From Bacillota bacterium (GTDB lineage Bacteria > Bacillota > Dehalobacteriia > UBA4068 > UBA4997), in the NCBI GenBank assembly GCA_021769035.1, contig JAETTP010000005.1, positions 1 through 64,000 of the forward strand: DNA of 64,000 nt, read 5' to 3'. Each line of letters begins with the position of its first letter. Positions within the stretch are counted from its first letter, which is position 1. The notes beneath the pieces were generated by a model, which was not told the origin of the DNA, made no database searches, and saw only the letters and a program-made list of their open reading frames with translations. The position numbers were made by a program, and so were the translations under genes. This document shows, in pieces, positions 55,603 to 64,000 of the stretch.

Positions 55603-57231
55603 TTAATCAAAATATTTTTCATAGTAAGCATCACTTTGCAGCCAGCGGTAGATGATAGCCGCGCCCTCGCCTCTGGTAATCAGCTTGTCCGGCGCAAAGG
55701 TTTCCGGCGCAATGCCGTGCATAATCCCCAGGCGATACAAATTGCCCACGGCGCCTCTCGCCCAGGCGTAGCCCTCCTGCATATCGGCGTAGGGCAGCTG
55801 AGCCTCCGCGTCGCCGCCGCCGATAACCCTATCCAACATCACGGCTGCCTCCGCCCGCGTGATGTAAGCGTCCGGCCGCACCGTGCCGTCCGTGTAGCCG
55901 GAAAGTAGGCCGCGGGCCGCCGCCTTGTAAACATCGTCATAGGCCCAATGGCCGGTAGAAATATCCGTGTACAGCCGCTGGGCCAGCGCGCCCTCCGGCA
56001 GGGGAGCCACCCTATCCAACGTCCGGTTCAGCAGGGCGGCAAACTGGGCCCGCGTCAGGTTCTCGCCCACGCCAAAATAGCTGTCGGAAAGGCCGTTCAC
56101 CAGTGGCGGCGTGTTGTAGTACAGGCCCAGCACCGCTTCCGCAGCCCAGTGGCCGGCCAAATCCGTAAAGGGCGAAATCACCGAGTACAAAGCTAGCTCG
56201 GAGCTGTAGCTAATCAGCGGCGCGGCACCCTGGTAATTGTAGCTGACGCTGTTATTACCGGCCTGGGGCAGATATTCGCAGGTGTAAATCAAACGATGTT
56301 CATTAACAATATTGGCAAAACGGGACCAATCCGTCATCTGGCCACCAGACTGGCCGGAGCCCTCGCCGGCGGTGTAGGAAAAGGTGGGGTCGGCCACCAG
56401 CCAGCCCACGCCTTTTATGTAAAACTCCACCCAGTTATGCCGCAGCCTGTCCGCATTGATATGGCCGCTGGGGCTTAAAAAGGCGTTGTCCAGCTGCACC
56501 GTTGGGTCGTACAAAAAGCCGCCGCACACTCTGGCCGGAATGCCCACCGCCCGCAGGGTGGCCGCATACAAATTGGCATAGTCCACACAGTTGCCGCTGG
56601 CCCTCTCGTAGGCGGCCTGGGCGGAGCGGCTATCGCGCTCCGTGTTGTCATAGTTTAAATAGCCGTTGACGGTGGCAAACAGCAGGCGGGCCTGCAAATA
56701 GGGGTTGGCGGAGGCGGCCGTGGCGGATTTGGCAAAGGAAATAATCTCCGGCAAATCGGAGTTTATCTCGTCCGAGGGGGCCAGATAAGCCTCCAGGCCC
56801 TCCAGCGCCAAGGCGGAATCCTGCTCGCTCACATCATAGGAAACGCAGTAGTTCTGCACGGCCACCCGCTGCACCAGCTCCACCGTCTGCCCCGGCGGCA
56901 ACTCCTCAATCTGATAATGAGCGGTGCGGCTGCCGTCCGCCGCCTGGCTGATGCTTTGTGGCTGCGGCGAAAATTCCTCGCCCAGCACCTCCTGCCAATG
57001 CACGCTTTGATTGGAGGCCAACGGCACCTCCAGATTGATATTCCGAATCGGCCTGGCGCTGCGGTTTTCCACCCGCACAGTGTTGATAACAGTGTAAATC
57101 CGCCCATTATCCCGCTGCACGTAAGCCAAAGGCTCGTCCGCCGCCCAGGCCACCGCCGGCCAGGCAAGCAGGCACAGCAAAACCGCAACCAAACCCGGCA
57201 GCAAGCGGCCCGTTCTAAAATTCTGAAGCAT
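55603..57231 (-). CDS. Transglutaminase-like domain protein with C-terminal SLH domains
   Basis: ATG 57231 with AGGAG RBS; signal peptide; ASGNCVDYANLYAATLRAVGIPARVCGGF...HNWVEFYIKGVGWLVADPTFSY; three SLH units. Confidence 0.9.
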   Translation of the reverse strand: MLQNFRTGRLLPGLVAVLLCLLAWPAVAWAADEPLAYVQRDNGRIYTVINTVRVENRSARPIRNINLEVPLASNQSVHWQEVLGEEFSPQPQSISQAADGSRTAHYQIEELPPGQTVELVQRVAVQNYCVSYDVSEQDSALALEGLEAYLAPSDEINSDLPEIISFAKSATAASANPYLQARLLFATVNGYLNYDNTERDSRSAQAAYERASGNCVDYANLYAATLRAVGIPARVCGGFLYDPTVQLDNAFLSPSGHINADRLRHNWVEFYIKGVGWLVADPTFSYTAGEGSGQSGGQMTDWSRFANIVNEHRLIYTCEYLPQAGNNSVSYNYQGAAPLISYSSELALYSVISPFTDLAGHWAAEAVLGLYYNTPPLVNGLSDSYFGVGENLTRAQFAALLNRTLDRVAPLPEGALAQRLYTDISTGHWAYDDVYKAAARGLLSGYTDGTVRPDAYITRAEAAVMLDRVIGGGDAEAQLPYADMQEGYAWARGAVGNLYRLGIMHGIAPETFAPDKLITRGEGAAIIYRWLQSDAYYEKYFD

Positions 57232-57418
57232 AAAAAAACTCCTTAACACAACAAACCTATCTAAAAAAAACCTAAAAACTATCAAAACCAACTCTATCAT
57301 AAACTCAATCACATTACATTATATCATATTATATCATATTCTTTTTTAAATTTCAAACATTTACGGCAATTCTCCAAAAGATACCTTAAAATTAAAATCC
57401 AAGCAAAAAAAGCTGGCA

Positions 57419-57447
57419 TTGGCAAGCAAAATATGCTATGATAATAA
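57419..57447 (+). promoter_or_regulatory. Putative promoter TTGGCA - 17 bp - TAATAA
   Basis: TTGGCA 57419-57424, TAATAA 57442-57447, upstream of the 57480 ORF. Confidence 0.6.
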
Positions 57448-57479
57448 AAGCTAAAAATTAAAGGAGCGTGCAAAACTAA

Positions 57480-57680
57480 ATGAGCAAACATAAAAAACGC
57501 AAAGGCAATCCCAAAACTAAACCGCAGGAAAAGCAAACCACCTGGGAAATCATTAAGGACCTGTTCCGCAACCCCTTTGAATATCGCCGCAAAAGCGGCA
57601 GCCTGGGCAAGGTTTTGGGCGGCGTTTGCTTGTTTTTGGCCGTCTGCCTGCTGTTCTATTTAACCGGCGATAATTTTTAA
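57480..57680 (+). CDS. Small single-TM basic protein (66 aa)
   Basis: aaaggagcg RBS; MSKHKKRKGNPKTKPQEKQTTWEIIKDLFRNPFEYRRKSGSLGKVLGGVCLFLAVCLLFYLTGDNF. Confidence 0.65.
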   Translation: MSKHKKRKGNPKTKPQEKQTTWEIIKDLFRNPFEYRRKSGSLGKVLGGVCLFLAVCLLFYLTGDNF

Positions 57681-57700
57681 TTTGATTTTAGACGAACAAT

Positions 57701-59557
57701 TTAGCTGAGCTCAAACAAACCGGTGTAAAGCTGATAGTAGCGGCCCTTTTGCCGCAGCAGATCGGCGTGGTCGCCCCGCTCAATAATCTGCCCACCCTCA
57801 ATCACCAAAATGGCGTTGGCGTTGCGCACCGTGGAAAGGCGGTGGGCAATCACAAACACAGTGCGGCCCTCCATCAGGCGGTTCATACCCTTTTCAATCA
57901 GGGCCTCTGTGCGGGTGTCGATAGAGCTGGTGGCTTCGTCCAGCACCAAAACCGGCGGGTTGGCCACTGCCGCGCGGGCAATCGTCAAAAGCTGCCGCTG
58001 CCCCTGCGACAAATTGCCGCCGTCGCCGCTGATAACCGTGTCGTAGCCCTGCGGCAGCTGGCGGATAAAACCCTCCGCATTAGCCAGCCGGGCGGCCTCC
58101 TCCACCTCCGCGTCGGTGGCGTCCAGCCGGCCGTAGCGGATATTATCGCGGATACTGCCGGAAAACAGGTGGCTGTCCTGCAAAACAAAAGCCAGAGAGC
58201 GGCGCAAGTCCGCTTTTTTTATTTGCTTAATATCAATGCCGTCATATAAAATGCGGCCCTGTTCAATATCGTAAAAACGGTTCAGCAAATTGGTGACGGT
58301 GGTTTTGCCTGCGCCGGTGCTGCCCACCAGGGCAATCTTCTGGCCCGGCTTGGCGTAAAAGCTGACGTTGTGCAGCACCGTCTTTTCCGGCGTGTAGCCG
58401 AAAGTCACATTTTCCAGCCGCACCTCGCCCCGCACCGGCCGCAAACTGCCGTCGGCCTGCCGCCACTGCCACTGCCCGCCCTCGTGCAGCAGCTGCACCT
58501 GGCCCTCGTCCTGCTCCGGCTGTTCGTCCAGCAGGGCAAAAATGCGCTCCGCCCCGGCCAAAGCCAGCAGCACATTGTTAAACTGCTGGGAAATCTGGGT
58601 CACCGGCTGGGCAAACTGCCGGGTCAGCTGCAAAAAGGCTGCAATAGTGCCAAGGTCCAGCCAGCCGTAAACCGCCAGCACCGCACCCAGCACGGCCGTC
58701 AGGGCATAATGCACGTATGACAGGTTCATCATCACCGGCATCAGGATATTGGCGAATGTGTGAGCGTTGGTGGAGGCCTGGCAAAGCTCCTGGTTCAGGC
58801 GGTCAAAATCCTGCTTGCAGGCCGCCTCGTGCTGAAACACCTTGATAACCTTTTGGCCGCCAATCATCTCCTCCACATAGCCGTTCAAGCTGCCGATAGC
58901 CGCCTGCTGCCGCTTAAAGTAGTAGCCGCTGCGCCGGCCAATCAGGCGCACCGCCAGCAGCATTAAGGCCAACATCAGCAAAACCAGCAGGGTCAGCGTC
59001 GGGCTTAAAAACAGCATAGCCGCCAACACGCCAAGTAGCGTCGCCGCGGAAGCCAAAAGCTGAGGCAGGCCCATGCTCAGCACGTCGTGCAGGGCGTCGG
59101 TATCGTTGGTGTAAAGGCTCATCACCTCGCCGTTGGGGTGCGTGTCAAAATATTTCAGCGGCAGGCTTTGCATATGCCGGAACATATCCCGGCGGATTTG
59201 GGCCAGCGTGTTGGTGGAAATTACCAACATCACCCGGTTGTAGATAAATGTGCAAGCCGCGCCTAGCAGATACACGCCGCCCATCAGGGCCATCAGGCGC
59301 GCAAAGCCGGAAAGGTCCGGGTTCTGCTGGCCCACAAAGGGCAAAATATAATTGTTGAACAGCGGTTTCAGATAGTAGCTGCTGGCCACCGCCGCCCCGG
59401 AGCTGCCCAAAATAGCCAACAGCACCGCCGCCAGCCGCAACCGATAGGGCCGCATAATCGCCAAGAGCCGCAGGGAGGTTGCCCGCAAATTGCCAGGCCC
59501 TTTTTTGCCCCTCTGGGGCAGGCCTTTTTTCGTTTGCTTATCAGTTTCAGCCGCCAA
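57701..59557 (-). CDS. ABC transporter, ATP-binding/permease (second of pair)
   Basis: VALVGSTGAGKTTVTNLLNRFYD; LSQGQRQLLTIARA; probable TTG start at 59557 overlapping the upstream stop. Confidence 0.9.
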   Translation of the reverse strand: MAAETDKQTKKGLPQRGKKGPGNLRATSLRLLAIMRPYRLRLAAVLLAILGSSGAAVASSYYLKPLFNNYILPFVGQQNPDLSGFARLMALMGGVYLLGAACTFIYNRVMLVISTNTLAQIRRDMFRHMQSLPLKYFDTHPNGEVMSLYTNDTDALHDVLSMGLPQLLASAATLLGVLAAMLFLSPTLTLLVLLMLALMLLAVRLIGRRSGYYFKRQQAAIGSLNGYVEEMIGGQKVIKVFQHEAACKQDFDRLNQELCQASTNAHTFANILMPVMMNLSYVHYALTAVLGAVLAVYGWLDLGTIAAFLQLTRQFAQPVTQISQQFNNVLLALAGAERIFALLDEQPEQDEGQVQLLHEGGQWQWRQADGSLRPVRGEVRLENVTFGYTPEKTVLHNVSFYAKPGQKIALVGSTGAGKTTVTNLLNRFYDIEQGRILYDGIDIKQIKKADLRRSLAFVLQDSHLFSGSIRDNIRYGRLDATDAEVEEAARLANAEGFIRQLPQGYDTVISGDGGNLSQGQRQLLTIARAAVANPPVLVLDEATSSIDTRTEALIEKGMNRLMEGRTVFVIAHRLSTVRNANAILVIEGGQIIERGDHADLLRQKGRYYQLYTGLFELS

Positions 59558-61301
59558 TTTCCGCCACCCCTTTCTGCACCGGATTCTGTTGCGAATTGTA
59601 AACCTCCTGATAAATACGATTACCCGCCAGCAGCTCCACGTGAGTGCCCACGCCGTCAATGCGGCCGCCGTCTAGCACCACAATCTTATCCGCCTCCTGC
59701 ACCGAGGCAATGCGCTGGGCCACAATCAGGGTCGTCACCCGACGGCTGCGGCTTTCCGCCGCCAAAGCCCGGCGGATTTGCTTATCCGTGGCGGTGTCCA
59801 CCGCGCTGGTGCTGTCGTCCAGGATAATCACCGCCGCCTGCCGCAGCAGGGCCCGCGCAATACACAACCGCTGCTTTTGCCCGCCGGAGAGGTTCACGCC
59901 GCCCTGGCCAAGCACCGTCTGATAGCCCTGCGGCAGGCTGAGGATAAAATCGTGCGCCGCCGCGGCCCGGCAGGCCTCCTCCACCGCCGCCTGGCTGGCC
60001 TGCGGGTTGCCCCAACGCAGGTTCTCCAAAATGGTGCCGGAAAAAAGCAGGTTCTTCTGCAAAACAATGGCCACCTTGGCCCTAAGCTCCGCCAGGCTTT
60101 GCCGCCGCACGTCCACGCCGCCCAGCAGCACCCGGCCGGCCGTCGCGTCGTAAAGTCGGGGAATCAGCTGCACCAGCGTGGATTTGCCGGAGCCCGTGCC
60201 GCCGATTAGGCCCACGGTTTCGCCCGGCTCAATGCGCAGGCTGATATTTTGCAGGGCCGGGCCGCCCGCCCCCGGATAACTAAAGCTGACGTTTTCAAAC
60301 ACAATCTCGCCCGCCGCGGCGGCCGGCTGGATTTGGACCGGCTCCTCCATACCGGCTGGCTCCTCCAGCACCTCCACAATGCGGCTGATTGAAGCGCGGG
60401 ACAAAATCAGGTTGACGGCAATCATGGCAATCATCATCACCGACATCAAAATCTGGGAAACATAGCTGATAAAGCCCATCAAATCGCCCAACAGCATATC
60501 GCCTGTGATAATCATATTGCCACCGAACCAAGCCGCCGCCAGCATGCAGGCGTACATCACCAGCTGCATTAAGGGCATGGCGCAGATAATCAGCCCCTCG
60601 GCCCGGAAGCTGGCCGCCCGTAGCTCCTCAATGCTTTTGTCAAACAGCTCAATTTCGTAATCGCCGCGCACAAAGGATTTCACCACCCGGATAGCCGTCA
60701 AATCCTCCTGGGTACGGTCGTTCAGCTTGTCGTATTTAGTCAAGAGGATTTTAAAGCGGCCAAAGGCACGGCTGGAAATCAGAAATATCGCGCCAGCCAA
60801 CAGCGGCAGGGCCGCCAGAAAAATCAGGGCCAGCCGGGCGTTGATGTAAAAGGCCATCGCCGCCGCGCAAATCAACATCAGCGGCGCCCGGAAAAGAATC
60901 CGCAGGCCCATCATCAGGGCCATCTGGGTGTTGGTAACGTCCGTCGTCAGCCGGGTTATCAACGAGGGCGTGCTGAATTTGTCCAGCTTGGCAAAGGAAA
61001 ACGCCTGGATTTTGGCAAAAAGCCGCTCCCGCACATTTTTGGCAAAGCCCATAGCCCCCACGGCCGCATTGCGCCCGGCCAGCACGCCGAACAGCAGGGA
61101 AAGGCAGGCCAGCCCAATCATCAGCGCGCCCATCTGCCAGATGTAAGCCAAATCGCCCGCGCCGGCCAGGCCCACATTCACAATCTGAGCCATCACCAGC
61201 GGAATCAAAATTTCCATCAGCACCTCGCCCGCAATAAACACGGGCGCCAAGGCCATCGGCAGCCGAACCCCCCGCGTGCAGGGCAGCAGCTTTTTCAGCA
61301 T
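59547..61301 (-). CDS. ABC transporter, ATP-binding/permease (first of pair)
   Basis: VGLIGGTGSGKSTLVQLIPRLYD; LSGGQKQRLCIARALL; ATG 61301 with AAGGAG RBS. Confidence 0.9.
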   Translation of the reverse strand: MLKKLLPCTRGVRLPMALAPVFIAGEVLMEILIPLVMAQIVNVGLAGAGDLAYIWQMGALMIGLACLSLLFGVLAGRNAAVGAMGFAKNVRERLFAKIQAFSFAKLDKFSTPSLITRLTTDVTNTQMALMMGLRILFRAPLMLICAAAMAFYINARLALIFLAALPLLAGAIFLISSRAFGRFKILLTKYDKLNDRTQEDLTAIRVVKSFVRGDYEIELFDKSIEELRAASFRAEGLIICAMPLMQLVMYACMLAAAWFGGNMIITGDMLLGDLMGFISYVSQILMSVMMIAMIAVNLILSRASISRIVEVLEEPAGMEEPVQIQPAAAAGEIVFENVSFSYPGAGGPALQNISLRIEPGETVGLIGGTGSGKSTLVQLIPRLYDATAGRVLLGGVDVRRQSLAELRAKVAIVLQKNLLFSGTILENLRWGNPQASQAAVEEACRAAAAHDFILSLPQGYQTVLGQGGVNLSGGQKQRLCIARALLRQAAVIILDDSTSAVDTATDKQIRRALAAESRSRRVTTLIVAQRIASVQEADKIVVLDGGRIDGVGTHVELLAGNRIYQEVYNSQQNPVQKGVAEIGG

Positions 61302-61494
61302 TGCACCATCACTCCTTGCGCCGGCCAAGGCAGCCGGCCTATATATTTTTCTTATAGCTTTATATAAAATTTTCGTATAAGCCAAATCATTGACTTAAGG
61401 CCGTTTTTACTATATAATTAATTATAGCCTTTGGCCTATGATTTATCTAGGCTTTTGGTCTTTTATTTTTCGGAAATTAAGGAGGCCTAACCCG

Positions 61495-62409
61495 ATGCCC
61501 ATTAAAATCCCCAACGATTTACCCGCCAGGCCTATCCTGGAGGACGAGCATATTTTTGTGATGACCGAAACCCGCGCCCTAACGCAGGACATTCGTCCGC
61601 TGCGCATCGGCATTGTGAACCTGATGCCCACCAAAATTGCCACGGAAACCCAGCTGTTGCGTTGCCTGGCCAACACGCCGTTGCAAATTGAGGTGGATTT
61701 AATTCACACCCAAAGCTACACCGCCAAAAACACCTCGGAGGAGCACCTTTCCGCCTTTTACCGCACCTTTGACGACATCAAAAGCGAAAACTACGACGGT
61801 ATCATCATCACCGGCGCGCCGGTAGAAAATATGCCCTTTGAGGAGGTGGAATACTGGCCGGAGCTGTGCCAAATTATGGAATGGACGAAAACCCACGTGC
61901 ACAGCACCATGCATATCTGTTGGGCTGCGCAGGCCGGCCTTTATTATCACTACGACGTGCCCAAGCAGCAGCTGCCCAACAAGCTGAGCGGCATTTACAG
62001 CCACCGGCTGTTAAACCCCAAAGCCCGGCTGTTCCGCGGCTTCGACGAAGAATATTTTGCCCCCCATTCCCGCCACACTCAATCAGACCCGGAGGCCATC
62101 GCCAAGGAGCCGCAGCTGCGCGTGCTGGCAGTTTCGCCCCAGGCCGGAATCCACATCGTCAGCGACCAAGACAGCCGCCAGTTCTTCATCAGCGGCCATT
62201 CGGAATATGACCTCTACACCCTGCGGGACGAATACCGGCGCGATATAGCCAACGGCCTGCCGGTGCAAATTCCCCTGAACTACTTCCCGCAGAACGACCC
62301 CAGCCAGAAGCCAATCAACCACTGGCGGGCCCACGCCAACCTGCTGTTTACCAACTGGCTGAACTATTATGTTTACCAAACCACGCCTTATGATTTGGAG
62401 CAAATTTAA
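61495..62409 (+). CDS. metA: Homoserine O-acyltransferase (MetA; Glu111 predicts acetyl-CoA use)
   Basis: MPIKIPNDLPARPILEDEHIFVMTETRA...; GIIITGAPVENMPFEEVEYW; STMHICWAAQAGLYYHY. Confidence 0.93.
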   Translation: MPIKIPNDLPARPILEDEHIFVMTETRALTQDIRPLRIGIVNLMPTKIATETQLLRCLANTPLQIEVDLIHTQSYTAKNTSEEHLSAFYRTFDDIKSENYDGIIITGAPVENMPFEEVEYWPELCQIMEWTKTHVHSTMHICWAAQAGLYYHYDVPKQQLPNKLSGIYSHRLLNPKARLFRGFDEEYFAPHSRHTQSDPEAIAKEPQLRVLAVSPQAGIHIVSDQDSRQFFISGHSEYDLYTLRDEYRRDIANGLPVQIPLNYFPQNDPSQKPINHWRAHANLLFTNWLNYYVYQTTPYDLEQI

Positions 62410-62432
62410 CGACCAATTCGTTCGCATTTTTT

Positions 62433-62478
62433 TTGAGGGGTACAAGCTGCCGTCAAACAGCCAGTACCCCTCAATTAT
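62433..62478 (+). terminator. Intrinsic terminator after metA
   Basis: ttgaggggtac...gtacccctcaa followed by ttatttt. Confidence 0.75.
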
Positions 62479-62543
62479 TTTGCAAAAAGGTTATTACATT
62501 GGGATTATACTATTAAAATATAAACCTAATATAAACTCAGCGT

Positions 62544-62837
62544 TTAATGATTTTTGTTAGCGTCGTAAACCGCCTCCGTGCCGTAGGCCTCCATTCGGTT
62601 CACCATTTCCGGCGTCACCCTTTCAATATCGGAAAGCCCCTCCATGCCGTCTGTGGAGGGCTGGCTGGCCTGGGAGCTGGCGCCGCTGGGCTGGGCCGGC
62701 TGAGCAGCCGGCGGATTGACGGCGGCCCAACTCACTCCCGGCCGGGCCGGGCGGCCGTCTGCCAAATGCCCGTCGGTGGCCGGCGGCGTTTGCTTATCCA
62801 AATTTTGCAGCAATTCATTTTCTTTATTAGTGTCCAT
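62544..62837 (-). CDS. Hypothetical proline/serine-rich protein (97 aa)
   Basis: MDTNKENELLQNLDKQTPPATDGHLADGRPARPGVSWAAVNPPAAQPAQPSGASSQASQ...; AAGAGGC RBS. Confidence 0.55.
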   Translation of the reverse strand: MDTNKENELLQNLDKQTPPATDGHLADGRPARPGVSWAAVNPPAAQPAQPSGASSQASQPSTDGMEGLSDIERVTPEMVNRMEAYGTEAVYDANKNH

Positions 62838-63056
62838 TGTATAGCCTCTTTTCTTTTTTTATAAAATAGCCAAAGAGGTGTTAAAGCCTCTTGTCTTTTT
62901 ATATAGAATGGCATAAGTGGCGGCTGTTTATCCCAAAATAAATAATAAAAAATCCTAAACAAATAAAGGATTTTATTTGTTTTTGTAGAAATATAATGTT
63001 TTGACGAATTATGGATTATGATTACTACTACTAGCCGCAAAGCGAGGAATAAACTA

Positions 63057-64000
63057 ATGAAAAGCAAACCAGATCGGCCAATATTTTCTTACCGATTTAA
63101 AAAAGTTTTAGCCCTGTTTATACTGATGTTTATGCTGATTATACCCGGCAAGATTACGTTCGCCAGCACCATTCAGATTTTCATTGACGAGGAACTGCTG
63201 CTGACCGATGTGGAGCCGCAGCTGCTTAACGGCCGCACCTACTTGCCCCTGCGTGCCTGCGCGGAGGCCTTAAGCGCCACGCTGGACTACGACAGCGCCA
63301 GCAAAAAAATCACAATTATGCATGAGGGCACGGAAATCCACCTGACGGTGGGCCAAACCACGGCCAGCATAAACGGCCAGGAATACACGATCGACGCCAA
63401 ACCATTTTTAATGAACGATTTTACCCTGGTGCCGGTGCGTTTCATCAGCGAGGCCCTGCATTGCCTGGTGGAATGGGAGCCGCAAACCCTCTCCGTTTTC
63501 ATCTACACCGATTCCGACACGCCAATACACGCCGGGCAATTCACCCCCTCGCCGGACGAGAGCATTCCCCAGGTGGAAAATATTGCTATTGAGGCGTTGC
63601 AGCAAATTAACAACATTCGCCAAAGCAAAAAGCTGGAAACCTTTGTCACCCTGAGCGAACTGGTTTCTATCGCGGACGAGCACAACCAGGATATGGCGCA
63701 GAACGCTTACTTCTCCACCAATTCGCCCAGCCAGGGCAGCCCTGCCAAACGAGCCCAGGCTTTCAATCTACAAGCAACCTCGGAGGTTATTGCCAAGATC
63801 AACTACGATTTAAGCACTGTCACTTCCGCCATCTCCGCTTGGCTGAACGATCCCACCACCAACGCCATTTTGCTTAATCCCTCGGCCGCTTACATTGGCG
63901 TTTCTGCCTATCGCTCCCCCGGCAGCAATGAGGTTTATCTGACGGCGGAAGTGCTGCCCACCCGCGCTTATTTCATTGACACGCCGCAGCACCTAACCAC
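63057..64000 (+). CDS. Secreted copper-amine-oxidase-N domain protein with CAP-like C-terminal region, truncated by window end
   Basis: Open frame from ATG 63057: MKSKPDRPIFSYRFKKVLALFILMFMLIIPGKITFA signal; LLNGRTYLPLRACAEALSATLDYDSASKKITI...MNDFTLVPVRFISEALHCLVEW; no stop before 64000. Confidence 0.75.
   Translation, partial: MKSKPDRPIFSYRFKKVLALFILMFMLIIPGKITFASTIQIFIDEELLLTDVEPQLLNGRTYLPLRACAEALSATLDYDSASKKITIMHEGTEIHLTVGQTTASINGQEYTIDAKPFLMNDFTLVPVRFISEALHCLVEWEPQTLSVFIYTDSDTPIHAGQFTPSPDESIPQVENIAIEALQQINNIRQSKKLETFVTLSELVSIADEHNQDMAQNAYFSTNSPSQGSPAKRAQAFNLQATSEVIAKINYDLSTVTSAISAWLNDPTTNAILLNPSAAYIGVSAYRSPGSNEVYLTAEVLPTRAYFIDTPQHLT

Overview
This 64-kb window looks like a Bacillota-type chromosome segment. 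Most genes are on the minus strand, with no rRNA, tRNA, CRISPR or mobile element that I could support. Left part (about 0-25 kb) is accessory and surface-associated. It holds an Xre/LytTR/GHKL regulatory operon, a large MalT/LuxR-type regulator, a BspA-like leucine-rich-repeat SLH protein, a DASS permease, a DUF1287 protein, a giant beta-helix/SLH surface gene broken by two in-frame stops and one frameshift, a Cna/MucBP-like protein with a sortase-type C-terminus, an amidase and an O-antigen-ligase-like protein. The right part is mainly housekeeping: lysC-thrB-hom-pheB, mreBCD, maf, folC, trkA/trkH, HU, alr, a FemX-like gene, pyrG, argS, ilvB/ilvN/ilvD, priA, an Fe-ADH, a transglutaminase-SLH protein, a paired ABC exporter, metA, and a CAP/copper-amine-oxidase-N protein running off the end. 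Main points for follow-up: (i) the broken surface gene at 11411-19223, whose lesions are located to the base and which contains a tandem duplication of about 2 kb; (ii) a repeated 'YYL...CLNG...GGI' module in that gene; (iii) a candidate small RNA at 45-224 starting in a perfect 46-bp palindrome; (iv) a 52-aa ORF at 40700-40858 absent from the ORF track; (v) Glu at residue 111 of MetA, predicting acetyl-CoA use. All calls come from reading the sequence; no database search was run.
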